The notes under the pieces are model-generated. The model saw nothing but the letters and a program-made list of their open reading frames with translations, was not told where the DNA came from and did not search any database. This document shows, in pieces, positions 27,105 through 34,655 of a DNA stretch of 48,178 bases (its first letter is position 1; each line of letters starts with the position of its first letter). A program made the position numbers and the translations under genes. This stretch comes from CAZEVY01 sp964515555 (GTDB lineage Bacteria > Acidobacteriota > Terriglobia > Bryobacterales > Bryobacteraceae), in NCBI GenBank assembly GCA_964515555.1, contig CAZEVY010000031.1:1-48178 (forward strand). The letters run 5' to 3'.

Positions 27105-27161
27105 AAAAAAAGCCGGTCCGGCCGGTTTCCCGAGGAGGAAGTTCGGGCGCGCGGCCGGACC
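27105..27161 (-). terminator. Two-tier hairpin with T-run just upstream of a coding start (possible attenuator)
   Basis: On the minus strand GGTCCGGCCG (27161-27152) pairs perfectly with CGGCCGGACC (27124-27115). An inner stem CCCGA/TCGGG lies in the loop (27047 is not involved; arms at 27147-27143 and 27133-27129). Seven T follow at 27111-27105, and the ATG of the membrane gene is at 27087. No minus-strand gene lies upstream for more than 3 kb, so the structure cannot serve to end another gene. An attenuator or leader switch is the simplest reading. Confidence 0.6.
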
Positions 27162-27342
27162 AGGCTCCGCTGCGTCTCTGACAGTCTATTGTTGATCGGC
27201 ATTCGCCGGGACGACTTTAGCGGGTGAATCGACCTATGGGAATCGCAGCACGGGAGCCGTAGGAGGGGCCGCCAAGCGCCTTACGCCGCGAGCGAGGTCC
27301 GCGCCTCGGGCGTTCGCGAGCCGGCCGCGCGGATTCCGCGCA

Positions 27343-27373
27343 GTTCACACGCACCGCACGGGCGGGCTATAAT
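27343..27373 (+). promoter_or_regulatory. Promoter for the B12-binding gene: TTCACA ... TATAAT
   Basis: TTCACA (27343-27348) and a perfect TATAAT (27368-27373) are 19 bases apart. The predicted transcript has a leader of about 135 bases before the ATG at 27517. I searched that leader by eye for a cobalamin-riboswitch box and saw none. The rest of the 429-bp divergent gap (27088-27516) holds the attenuator-like hairpin and GC-rich sequence without a gene. Confidence 0.5.
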
Positions 27374-27516
27374 ACGGCTTGACGGGGGTTGGGCTTCGCC
27401 GGAATCCCGCGGCCCGCGCCGGGCCGACCTGGAAACGTCGCGGTATTGTTCGCACGACGATCCGGATCAGGTGGCGCGGCGGCCCCGCCGAATAGAAAGA
27501 GATCCTACAGACGAGA

Positions 27517-27918
27517 ATGGATCGCCGCATCCGGGTCCTGGTCGCCAAACCGGGGCTCGACGGACACGACCGCGGAGCCAAGGTGATCGCCCGGGCGCTG
27601 CGCGACGCCGGCATGGAAGTCGTTTATACCGGCTTGCGGCAGACCCCGGAGATGATTGTGAGCGCCGCCTTGCAGGAAGACGTCCAGGTGATCGGCCTGT
27701 CGATTCTCTCCGGGGCGCACAACGCCATCGTGCCGAGGATCCTGGAGCTCCTTCGGGAACGGGAGATGACCGACGTGATGGTGGTGGTCGGCGGTATCAT
27801 ACCCGACGAGGACGCCGCCCGGCTGAAGAGCGACGGCGTAGCGGCCGTGTTTCAGCCCGGCGCATCGCTGGAGTCCATCGTCGAGTTTATCCGCGCGGCG
27901 GCGCCGCTGGCGGTCTGA
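27517..27918 (+). CDS. Cobalamin-binding subunit of a methylmalonyl-CoA-mutase-type enzyme
   Basis: A 133-residue stand-alone B12-binding domain. The base-off motif DxHxxG is D15-H17-G20 in KPGLDGHDRG, with SILSGAHN and VVVGGIIPDED completing the fold. It matches the C-terminal domain of methylmalonyl-CoA mutase and small subunits of isobutyryl- or ethylmalonyl-CoA mutases. The catalytic TIM-barrel subunit is not in the window, so which acyl-CoA is rearranged is unknown. The next gene begins 39 bases after the stop. Confidence 0.92.
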   Translation: MDRRIRVLVAKPGLDGHDRGAKVIARALRDAGMEVVYTGLRQTPEMIVSAALQEDVQVIGLSILSGAHNAIVPRILELLREREMTDVMVVVGGIIPDEDAARLKSDGVAAVFQPGASLESIVEFIRAAAPLAV

Positions 27919-27957
27919 GGGATGGCCGGCCGCCGCGAATCAAAGTCAGAGGAAGAT

Positions 27958-29379
27958 ATGCAGGAAAAACTGAACATCGCCGTATTTGTCGACTACGACA
28001 ACATCGAAATCGGCGTGAAATCGACGCTGCGGCGCGAATTCCGCGTCGGGCACGTGCTGGACGCGCTCAAGGAGCGCGGCGACCTGGTCGCCAAATTCGC
28101 CTACGCCAACTGGGCGCGCCAGGACGCGGCCACGCGGCACATGGCCGAGAACGCCGTGCAGATGGTGCAGCGGCTGCCTTCGCCGCGCGGCGACAAGAAC
28201 GGCGCCGACATCAACCTGGCGCTGGACGCCCTCGAGATGGCCTTCACGCACAAGCACGTCAACGCCTTCGCGATCGTCAGCGGCGACAGCGATTTCATCT
28301 CGCTGGTCAACAAGCTCAAGGAGTACGGCAAGACCGTCTTCATCGTCGGCGGCAAGGCCTTCACGAGCACCATCCTCCAGCAGAACTGCCACGAGTTCAT
28401 CAGCTACGAGTCGATGATCGACTTCAGCGTGAAGGAGCCGGAACGCGAGCGGCGGCCGCGCGACCGCCAGGAGCCGCCGCAGCCGCCGCGCCAGCAGCAG
28501 CGCCGGCCCGCGCCGCTCGACCTGGCCCAGGTGATCCCGCTGGTGGAGCGCGCGCTCCAGGTGCTGGAGCGGCGCAACGTGCAGCCCCAGCTCGGACTGC
28601 TGAAGTCCACCATGCTGCAACTGGATCCCAGCTTCAACGAGAAGGCCTACGGCGCCTACAGCTTCTCCGACTTCATCGAGAAGCTGAAGGTGGCCGACTA
28701 CGTCAACGTGACCGGGACCGGCGGGCGGCTGGTGATCGAGCGCAAGGCCGAGTCGGCCGTTCCCGAGAAGGCGGCGCTGGCGCCGGAAGGCGCGCTTTCG
28801 AAGCTGCGCGATATTCTCGAGAATCACCGGCTCGACATGGAGGAGGGGCAGACTGCCGAACAGCTCGCCCTGTGGATGTCGGAAGAGGCGCCGGAGTTCG
28901 ACCCCAAGGCCTACGGCTTCCAGGAGGTCGCCGAGTTCTTCAATTTCGCGCAGGACAAGACTGTGCTCCGAATCGAACCCGACGAGGAGAAGGGCCTCAT
29001 GGTCTTTCTCGGCGGTGAATTCTACCCGTCGGCCGAGGGGGAGGGCGCGGTGGAACCCGCCCCGGTCCCGATTCCGAGCCGCGACCACTCCATGCCGAGC
29101 CGCGACCAAAGGGCGCGGGAGGATGTCGAGGCGCCGCCGGTCGATCACGAGGTCGACCCCGAAAGCGACTACCCGGACGAGGAGGAGGAAGAGTACGAGC
29201 CGCAGCCGATCGTGCCCGGCCAGCCGAGCTTCCTCGACCCATCGCCCCCGCCGCCGGTGCAGGAGCCGGTGAGACGCCGTCGCGGTGGTGGTGGAGGCGG
29301 AGGCGGACGGCGGCCTCGTCCCCAGGGTCCTGACGGTGGACCGCCGCATCGGCGGCCACGCCGGAGGAAGCCGCAATGA
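27958..29379 (+). CDS. NYN-domain ribonuclease-like protein with two LOTUS domains and an RG-rich tail
   Basis: A 473-residue protein. The NYN (PIN-like) nuclease domain covers residues 5-165 with acidic residues D12 and D14 in FVDYDNIE, D84 in NGADINLALD, and D110/D112 in VSGDSDFISL. Two OST-HTH/LOTUS RNA-binding modules follow at about 187-258 and 275-350 (KAYGAYSFSDFIEKLK and KAYGFQEVAEFFNFA are matching helices). An acidic Pro-rich linker and an Arg/Gly tail (RRRRGGGGGGGGRRPRP) end it. It probably binds and cuts structured RNA. The ATG at 27958 follows AGAGGAAG; an ATG 12 codons earlier is weaker. The stop overlaps the ridA start (ATGA). Confidence 0.9.
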   Translation: MQEKLNIAVFVDYDNIEIGVKSTLRREFRVGHVLDALKERGDLVAKFAYANWARQDAATRHMAENAVQMVQRLPSPRGDKNGADINLALDALEMAFTHKHVNAFAIVSGDSDFISLVNKLKEYGKTVFIVGGKAFTSTILQQNCHEFISYESMIDFSVKEPERERRPRDRQEPPQPPRQQQRRPAPLDLAQVIPLVERALQVLERRNVQPQLGLLKSTMLQLDPSFNEKAYGAYSFSDFIEKLKVADYVNVTGTGGRLVIERKAESAVPEKAALAPEGALSKLRDILENHRLDMEEGQTAEQLALWMSEEAPEFDPKAYGFQEVAEFFNFAQDKTVLRIEPDEEKGLMVFLGGEFYPSAEGEGAVEPAPVPIPSRDHSMPSRDQRAREDVEAPPVDHEVDPESDYPDEEEEEYEPQPIVPGQPSFLDPSPPPPVQEPVRRRRGGGGGGGGRRPRPQGPDGGPPHRRPRRRKPQ

Positions 29380-29765
29380 TCGAGCGCATCGCGCCGCCGG
29401 GTGTTCCGGTTCCGCGGGGTCCGTATTCCCCCGCCGTTCGCGCCGGCGATTTCATCTTCGTCGCCGGGCAGGGGCCCATCGACCCCGACACCAACCAGTT
29501 CTCCTTCGGCGACATCCGCCACGAGACCCGCATCGTGCTCGAGAATATCCGGCGCATCCTGGCCGGCTGCGGGGCGACTCCCGCCGACGTCGTGAAGTGC
29601 TCGGTGTTCCTGGCCGACGGCGCCGACTTCGCCGCCATGAACGAGGTCTACGCGGAGTTTTTCGGCGAGACCAAGCCGGCGCGCACCACGGTGGCCTGCC
29701 GCTTCGCGGCGCCGCCGATGAAAGTCGAGATCGACTGCATCGCCTGGAAGCCGAAGGGCGCCTAG
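29376..29765 (+). CDS. RidA family enamine/imine deaminase
   Basis: A 129-residue RidA/YjgF protein, which hydrolyses reactive 2-aminoacrylate-type enamines made by PLP enzymes. The motif RGPYSPAVRAGDFIFVAGQGP opens it in pieces, the substrate-binding arginine is in TVACRFAA, and VEIDCIAW is the closing strand. Length is normal. It overlaps the NYN gene by four bases (ATGA), so translation is coupled. Some members have been described as endoribonucleases, which is of interest beside an RNA-binding gene, but deaminase activity is the safer call. Confidence 0.93.
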   Translation: MIERIAPPGVPVPRGPYSPAVRAGDFIFVAGQGPIDPDTNQFSFGDIRHETRIVLENIRRILAGCGATPADVVKCSVFLADGADFAAMNEVYAEFFGETKPARTTVACRFAAPPMKVEIDCIAWKPKGA

Positions 29766-29790
29766 CAGCCCGGGTCGAAAGTCCCAAACA

Positions 29791-29814
29791 ACCGCTCGCT
29801 CACGCTCGCGGCTC
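29791..29814 (+). repeat. Interspersed repeat family C copy
   Basis: ACCGCTCGCTCACGCTCGCG then GCTC. A second copy begins 50 bases downstream. Both lie in the 225-bp gap after ridA. Confidence 0.5.
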
Positions 29815-29840
29815 AGCAAATGCAACTTGTACCTTGGCAG

Positions 29841-29864
29841 ACCCCTCGCTCACGCGCGCGGCTC
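29841..29864 (+). repeat. Interspersed repeat family C copy
   Basis: ACCCCTCGCTCACGCGCGCG then GCTC, two mismatches from the copy at 29791 and in the same direction. Confidence 0.45.
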
Positions 29865-29944
29865 AGTAGAATCAGTGGGCTTCGACACGGGCATCCAGGC
29901 CCGCCCCCCGGGATCGCGCCGGGAAGCCTCACCGCCGCGTCTGT

Positions 29945-29973
29945 TCGACATATCTCCCAGGTTTTGTTATATT
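29945..29973 (+). promoter_or_regulatory. Good sigma-70-type promoter: TCGACA, 17 bases, TATATT
   Basis: Each hexamer matches five of six consensus bases and the spacing is ideal. Transcription would start near 29980, about ten bases before the ATG at 29991. Confidence 0.6.
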
Positions 29974-29975
29974 GA

Positions 29976-29990
29976 AAGGGCAATTCCCTT
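29976..29990 (+). promoter_or_regulatory. Ribosome site inside a small inverted repeat
   Basis: AAGGG-caatt-CCCTT directly precedes the ATG at 29991. The left arm is the only ribosome-site-like sequence, so folding would hide it. Confidence 0.4.
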
Positions 29991-30221
29991 ATGGCCAACA
30001 AGCCCGCATACGCCACAGGCGCGCAAGTCGAGCACGGTAAGTTCGGCTTCGGAACCGTGGTCTCCTGCAACGACGAGCAGATCGTGATCAAGTTCGACGA
30101 CCACGGCGAAAAGAAATTCGTCGCCCCCATCGTCCTGCCCAACCTCAAGAAGAGCGACCGTCAGCCGCCGGCCGAGAAGAAGAAGGCCGCCCGCCGCAAG
30201 GTCGCTCCCGCCAACGCCTGA
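29991..30221 (+). CDS. Small Tudor-like protein resembling the UvrD/PcrA C-terminal module
   Basis: A 76-residue protein. The segment QVEHGKFGFGTVVSCNDEQI and VIKFDDHGEKKFVAPIVLP resembles the Tudor-like end of UvrD/PcrA helicases (form: H-KFG-GTV ... V-FD--G-KK), which contacts RNA polymerase in PcrA. The last 25 residues are Lys/Arg-rich (KKKAARRKV), suited to nucleic-acid binding. No helicase gene is nearby. It has its own promoter. The function is unknown; a polymerase or nucleic-acid partner is a guess. Confidence 0.75.
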   Translation: MANKPAYATGAQVEHGKFGFGTVVSCNDEQIVIKFDDHGEKKFVAPIVLPNLKKSDRQPPAEKKKAARRKVAPANA

Positions 30222-30238
30222 GCGCCGGCGAAACCGTC

Positions 30239-31630
30239 CTATCTCGGTCCGGGACGCAGTCCGAGCGCTTCCGGCAGATTCAGCGTGTGGTGCCGGAGGT
30301 TGTCCTCGGCGTGACGCGAGAGAATCTCCTTAGCCCGCGCCATCACCCGCTCGCCCTCGCGCCTGCGTCCGAGCATTCGCAGCACCTCCCCGTGATGGGC
30401 CATGGCCGCCGCCGTCAGAGGATGGTCCTCGCCGAGCGCCTGGCGCCTCACGTCGACGGCGCGCGACAGCAGCGGCTCGGCGTCGGCGTAGCGTTTCTGG
30501 GCGGCGTACACCGCGGCCAGATTCGCTCTGGGAATCGACGCCTCGACGTGTCCGGCGCCGAGGCGCTGCTCGAACAGCAGAGCCGCGCGGCGCAGTTGCT
30601 CGCCCGCCTCCTCGTAGTCGCCCTGCTCGTAGGCGAGCACGCCGAGGCTGTTGCGGACCGTGGCTTCGTCGGAGCGGTTCTCTTGTCCGGCCACGATCTC
30701 CAGACATCGCAGATAGATCGCCCTCGCCTCGCCGGGCGATTCGCGCTTCCGCAGGATCTCGGCGAGGGCGACCAGCGGCTGCACCAGCAGCGGACTGGCC
30801 GGACCGTAGCGTCCCTCGACGATCGCCACGGCGCGCCGCGAGGCCGTCTCCGCCTTGGCGTACTCGCCTAACTGAAGATACTGGTCAGCGAGGTTGGTCA
30901 GCGCCGCCGACAGGCGCGGATGGTCCGGGCCGATCGACTTCTCCCAGATCGCAACCGCCAGCTTGGTAAGCCGGATCGCGTCGATGTACCGGCCCTGCGC
31001 CTTGTAAAGAGCGCCGAGGTTGTTCCATGCCACGGCGATGTCGGGATGCCCTGGGCCGTGGTGCGTTTCCCAGTCGGCCGCCGACAGCCGCAAGGACTCC
31101 TCGGCGTCGGCGAACTTCCCCAGCGCCTGAAGCGCCAGTCCGAGCACGTTGCGCGCCTGTGCGCGCTGGGCAGACGCCTCGGGATGCTTCTCCAGAAGAG
31201 ACAGCGCCTGCCGTGCCAGCCGCTCGGCCGAATCGGGCCGGTCGCGGCGGCGCTCAAGGTCCGCGAGGCTGGTGGTCGTCAGCGCCACGTCGGCGGGGCC
31301 GCCGGTCTTTCGCTTGATGTCGAGCGCGCGATCGAGGGCCTGGCCGGACTCCGCGAAGCGGCCGGTCGACTTCAGCAGTTCGCCGAGGTTGTGCCAGAGG
31401 CCGGCTGACGCCGCCGAGCCGCTCGACAGTCCGATCGCCGTGCGGTACAGGGCCTCGGCGCGCACGTAGTCGCCCGACTGGTGCAGTCGCGCCGCCCGGT
31501 TGTTCATCTCCAGGATGTCCGCCGGGCTTCCGGAAACAGCGGCCGGCTCCTGGCCTGCCGCCGCGGCCGCGGCCGCACTCAGAACCATCAGGATTCTTCT
31601 CGCTTCTCCTCCCAGTCGTGTGGTGCACAT
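30239..31630 (-). CDS. Exported tetratricopeptide-repeat protein (kinesin-light-chain type)
   Basis: A 463-residue protein with a signal-like start (RRILMVLSAAAAAAAGQ) and about eight TPR units of the kinesin-light-chain kind. Recurrent phrases are HPDIAVAWNNLGALYKAQGR, HPRLSAALTNLADQYLQLG and HVEASIPRANLAAVYAAQKR. Such proteins are scaffolds; no enzyme domain is present. The ATG at 31630 lies six bases after TAGACT. It is divergent from the MocR regulator gene and shares a 120-bp region with it, so regulation by that protein is possible. Confidence 0.88.
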   Translation of the reverse strand: MCTTRLGGEARRILMVLSAAAAAAAGQEPAAVSGSPADILEMNNRAARLHQSGDYVRAEALYRTAIGLSSGSAASAGLWHNLGELLKSTGRFAESGQALDRALDIKRKTGGPADVALTTTSLADLERRRDRPDSAERLARQALSLLEKHPEASAQRAQARNVLGLALQALGKFADAEESLRLSAADWETHHGPGHPDIAVAWNNLGALYKAQGRYIDAIRLTKLAVAIWEKSIGPDHPRLSAALTNLADQYLQLGEYAKAETASRRAVAIVEGRYGPASPLLVQPLVALAEILRKRESPGEARAIYLRCLEIVAGQENRSDEATVRNSLGVLAYEQGDYEEAGEQLRRAALLFEQRLGAGHVEASIPRANLAAVYAAQKRYADAEPLLSRAVDVRRQALGEDHPLTAAAMAHHGEVLRMLGRRREGERVMARAKEILSRHAEDNLRHHTLNLPEALGLRPGPR

Positions 31631-31636
31631 GGAGCG

Positions 31637-31642
31637 AGTCTA
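31637..31642 (-). promoter_or_regulatory. -10-like TAGACT six bases before the TPR gene ATG
   Basis: On the minus strand TAGACT is followed by CGCTCC and the ATG. There is no ribosome site. Confidence 0.4.
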
Positions 31643-31688
31643 GTGGCAAAGCGGCATTGCCAAAAGGTCCAAACCATGATAGTGTGAA

Positions 31689-31787
31689 GTACCAATTATC
31701 TGTGACTTGTGTATCGTTACAAGCATCACGATAGTTTCCGGTTTACGATAGATGCCACTTGATCGAGTTTCTATGGTGCCACTTATC
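31689..31787 (+). promoter_or_regulatory. Direct repeats likely bound by the MocR regulator
   Basis: Three related sites on the same strand: GTACCAATTATC (31689-31700), ATGCCACTTGATC (31752-31764) and GTGCCACTTATC (31776-31787). The last two are 24 bases apart and overlap the start of the regulator gene; the first lies 63 bases upstream. MocR/GabR proteins are known to bind direct repeats, often containing NTNCCA-like cores. The surrounding 120 bp is clearly richer in A and T than the rest of the window. Confidence 0.45.
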
Positions 31788-33281
31788 CAGCCCTCCTCCC
31801 CCCGCGCGACGCTGGTCGAGCTGGGTCTGCGCGGATTGAGCCGCGCGAGTTCGCGCACGCTCCACCGGCAGCTCTACGAGGAGCTGCGCGATGCGATCCT
31901 CAGCCGCCGGCTGCGGGCCGGGGCGCGCCTGCCCTCGACGCGCGAGCTGGCCGCGCAGCTCGGCGTCTCGCGCAACACCGTCATGAGCGCCTTCGAGCAG
32001 TTACTGGCGGAAGGGTATCTCGAGGGAAAGGTCGGCTCCGGCACCTATGTAGCCGCGCACCTGCCCGACGACATCCTCAGCGTGCGCGCGCAGCCGCTGG
32101 AGAGGTTGCAGCCCCCGGCGCCGGCGCGCAGCGTCTCCCGCCGCGGTGCGCTCATGCGCCTCGGCCATCCCGGGCCGACCGCCGGTCCGGTGCGTCCGGG
32201 CGCCTTCCGCAGCGGCGTTCCAGCGCTGGAGGAATTCCCGCTGGAGCTGTGGGCGAAGCTGGTATCGCGCGCGTGGCGGCGTGCGCGTCGCGACCACCTT
32301 GCCTACGGGCACCACGCCGGCTATCCGCCGCTGCGAAAGGCCGTCGCCGCTTACCTGCGCGAAGCGCGCGGCGTGCGCTGCGAGGCCGAGCAGGTGATCG
32401 TCGTCGAGGGGACGCAGCAGGGACTGGACATGCTGGGCCGGCTGCTGCTCGACCCGGGAGACGCCGTCTGGATGGAGAGCCCCGGGTATTACGGCGCGCG
32501 GGGCGCGTTTCATTCCGCGGGCGCGCGCATCGTTCCGGTCCCGGTGGACCGCGAGGGACTCGATGTCGGCGAGGGCGTGCGGCGAATGGAATCGGCGCGG
32601 CTGGCGTATGTGACTCCGTCGCACCAGTGGCCGCTCGGGCCGGTGATGAGCCTGCCGAGGCGGCTGGCGCTGCTCGACTGGGCCTCGCGCGCGCGCGCCT
32701 GGATCGTCGAGGACGACTACGACAGCGAATACCGTTTCTCGGGCCGTCCCCTGGCGGCGATTCAGGGGCTGGACCGCGAAGGGCTGGTCGTGTACCTGGG
32801 ATCGTTCAGCAAGGTGATGGTGCCGTCGCTGCGGCTGGGATACCTGGTGGTCCCGCCCGACCTGGTGGACGTGTTCATCGCGGCGCGCCGCATGATCAGC
32901 TTTCACGCGCCGACCATCGAGCAGGCGGCGGTAGCGGAATTCATCCGCGAGGGCCACCTCGCGCGGCACATTCGCAGGATGCGCGGCATATACGCCGAGC
33001 GGCAATCCCTGCTGGTCGAGGAGGCGCGCAAGCACCTGGCGGGGGTGCTCGATGTCGAACCCCAGGAGGCCGGCCTCACCGTGGTCGGCTGGCTGCCGAA
33101 GGGAGTCGACGATCAGCAGGCGGCGCTTCAGGCGCACGGGCATGGCATCGAGGTGAGCGCGCTTTCGCGGAGCGCCATCGAACCGATGGAGCGCGGCGGA
33201 CTCCTGCTCGGCTACGCGGTCACGCCACCGCGCGAGATACGCGAGGGTGTGCGAAAGCTGGCGACGGCGCTCGCCGGCTGA
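31752..33281 (+). CDS. MocR-type transcription regulator (GntR helix-turn-helix fused to an aminotransferase fold)
   Basis: A 509-residue regulator. A GntR winged helix lies at about 35-105 (LRAGARLPSTRELAAQLGVS and RNTVMSAFEQL). An aminotransferase class I/II domain follows (YGHHAGYPPLRKAVAAYLRE, VEDDYDSEYRF). The PLP lysine is in YLGSFSKVMVPSLRLGY. Such regulators sense PLP or amino compounds. An ATG seven codons later (31773) is an equally good start, and both lie within candidate operator repeats. Known targets in other bacteria include pdx and gab genes; none is in the window. Confidence 0.92.
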   Translation: MPLDRVSMVPLIQPSSPRATLVELGLRGLSRASSRTLHRQLYEELRDAILSRRLRAGARLPSTRELAAQLGVSRNTVMSAFEQLLAEGYLEGKVGSGTYVAAHLPDDILSVRAQPLERLQPPAPARSVSRRGALMRLGHPGPTAGPVRPGAFRSGVPALEEFPLELWAKLVSRAWRRARRDHLAYGHHAGYPPLRKAVAAYLREARGVRCEAEQVIVVEGTQQGLDMLGRLLLDPGDAVWMESPGYYGARGAFHSAGARIVPVPVDREGLDVGEGVRRMESARLAYVTPSHQWPLGPVMSLPRRLALLDWASRARAWIVEDDYDSEYRFSGRPLAAIQGLDREGLVVYLGSFSKVMVPSLRLGYLVVPPDLVDVFIAARRMISFHAPTIEQAAVAEFIREGHLARHIRRMRGIYAERQSLLVEEARKHLAGVLDVEPQEAGLTVVGWLPKGVDDQQAALQAHGHGIEVSALSRSAIEPMERGGLLLGYAVTPPREIREGVRKLATALAG

Positions 33282-33340
33282 CGGCGCCGGCGCGCACCCG
33301 CACCGTTGGATCACTACGCGCCGCGGGCGTTTGAGGGATA

Positions 33341-34648
33341 ATGAAAACCATGCGCCCGGTGTGGTTGGCGTTGATGGGACTGGTGGCGGTACGCGCCGAG
33401 GTCACCTACACACGCGAGATCTCCCGCATCTTCCAGGCCAAGTGCCAGCAGTGCCACCGGCCGAACGATATCGCCCCGTTCGCGCTCAGCACTTACGACG
33501 ACGCTTCCAACTGGGCGGCAGACATCGAGCGCGTGGTGCGTGGCCGCATCATGCCGCCCTGGAAACCCGTCCCCGGCTTCGGCGACTTCCGCGACAGCTA
33601 CGGTCTCACGGATGAAGAGCGCACACAGATCCTCGAATGGGCCGGCAACGGCGCCCCCCGTGGCGACGAGGCGGACCTTCCCGAGAAACCCGAGGCGCCA
33701 CCCGGCGAATGGGTGCTCGGCGGTCCCGACCTGACGCTGGAGATGCCGCTCGAGTACTCGCCGCCGCGCGGCCGCGACATGTACCGCTGCTTCGTGTTGC
33801 CGACGGGAATCGACGCCGATAAGTTCGTCAGCGCGGTGGACGTGCTGCCGGGCGACCGCAAGATCGTCCACCACATTATTCTGTTTCTCGATTCCAGCGG
33901 CGTCGCCGAGCAGCTCGACGCGCGGGACGAGGAGCCGGGCTACACCTGCTTCGGCGGCCCCGGCACGCCCACGGGCGGCAATTCGATCAGCGCCCTGCTC
34001 GCCAACGGCGTCACGCTCGGCGGCTGGGCGCCCGGCACGCGCCCGCGCCACCTGCCCGACGGAGTCGGCATGCACCTGCCGGCGACGGCCAAGGTCGTGA
34101 TGCAGGTTCACTATTACACGGTGGGCCGCAACGGCACCGACAAGACGCGCGTGGGACTCTACTTCTCGAAGACGGCAGTCGAGCGGCGGCTGTTCTTCGT
34201 ACCGCTGGTGCCGCTCGACCTGCGGGGCCGCGTCAACCTGGAAATCCCCGCCGGGGCCGAACGTCACACCACCGAAGGCATGATGGCGATCCCGCCGCTG
34301 CTGGACGCGCACATCGTCTCGATCTTCCCGCACATGCACCTGCTGGGCCGCGAGATCAAGGCCGAGGTGATCCCGCCGCGCGAGGATCCGCGCCCGCTGA
34401 TCTACATCGACAACTGGGACTTCAACTGGCAGGGGAGCTATTTCTTCACGGAACCGGTCGCGGCGCCGTCGTTTTCCCTGCTGCGTTTCTCGTGCACGCA
34501 CGACAACTCGGAGAATAACCCGAAGAACCCCAATAATCCCTTGAGGACCGTCCGTTGGGGCGAGGGCACCGAGGACGAGATGTGCGTCATCTTCCTCGGG
34601 CTGACCTTCGACCGCGAGAATCTGCTGCCGCTCGGCCTGCGGCGCTGA
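33341..34648 (+). CDS. Exported cytochrome c / copper type II monooxygenase-like protein
   Basis: A 435-residue exported protein (signal MRPVWLALMGLVAVRAE). A c-type haem site CQQCH is at 35-39. The rest resembles the two-domain copper core of peptidyl-glycine and dopamine monooxygenases. All ligand types are present: H177-H178 in KIVHHIILFL, H257 in MQVHYYT, H331-M-H333 in FPHMHLLGRE, and M414 in TEDEMCVIF. Known relatives hydroxylate substrates using ascorbate; a haem domain could replace ascorbate as electron source. The ATG at 33350 is an alternative start, seven bases after GATAAT. Confidence 0.85.
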   Translation: MKTMRPVWLALMGLVAVRAEVTYTREISRIFQAKCQQCHRPNDIAPFALSTYDDASNWAADIERVVRGRIMPPWKPVPGFGDFRDSYGLTDEERTQILEWAGNGAPRGDEADLPEKPEAPPGEWVLGGPDLTLEMPLEYSPPRGRDMYRCFVLPTGIDADKFVSAVDVLPGDRKIVHHIILFLDSSGVAEQLDARDEEPGYTCFGGPGTPTGGNSISALLANGVTLGGWAPGTRPRHLPDGVGMHLPATAKVVMQVHYYTVGRNGTDKTRVGLYFSKTAVERRLFFVPLVPLDLRGRVNLEIPAGAERHTTEGMMAIPPLLDAHIVSIFPHMHLLGREIKAEVIPPREDPRPLIYIDNWDFNWQGSYFFTEPVAAPSFSLLRFSCTHDNSENNPKNPNNPLRTVRWGEGTEDEMCVIFLGLTFDRENLLPLGLRR

Positions 34649-34655
34649 CCGACCT

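Noticed and set aside
27374..27516. A cobalamin riboswitch before the B12-binding gene
   Set aside because: The leader is long enough to raise the question, but I could not find the conserved B12 box or the expected stems.
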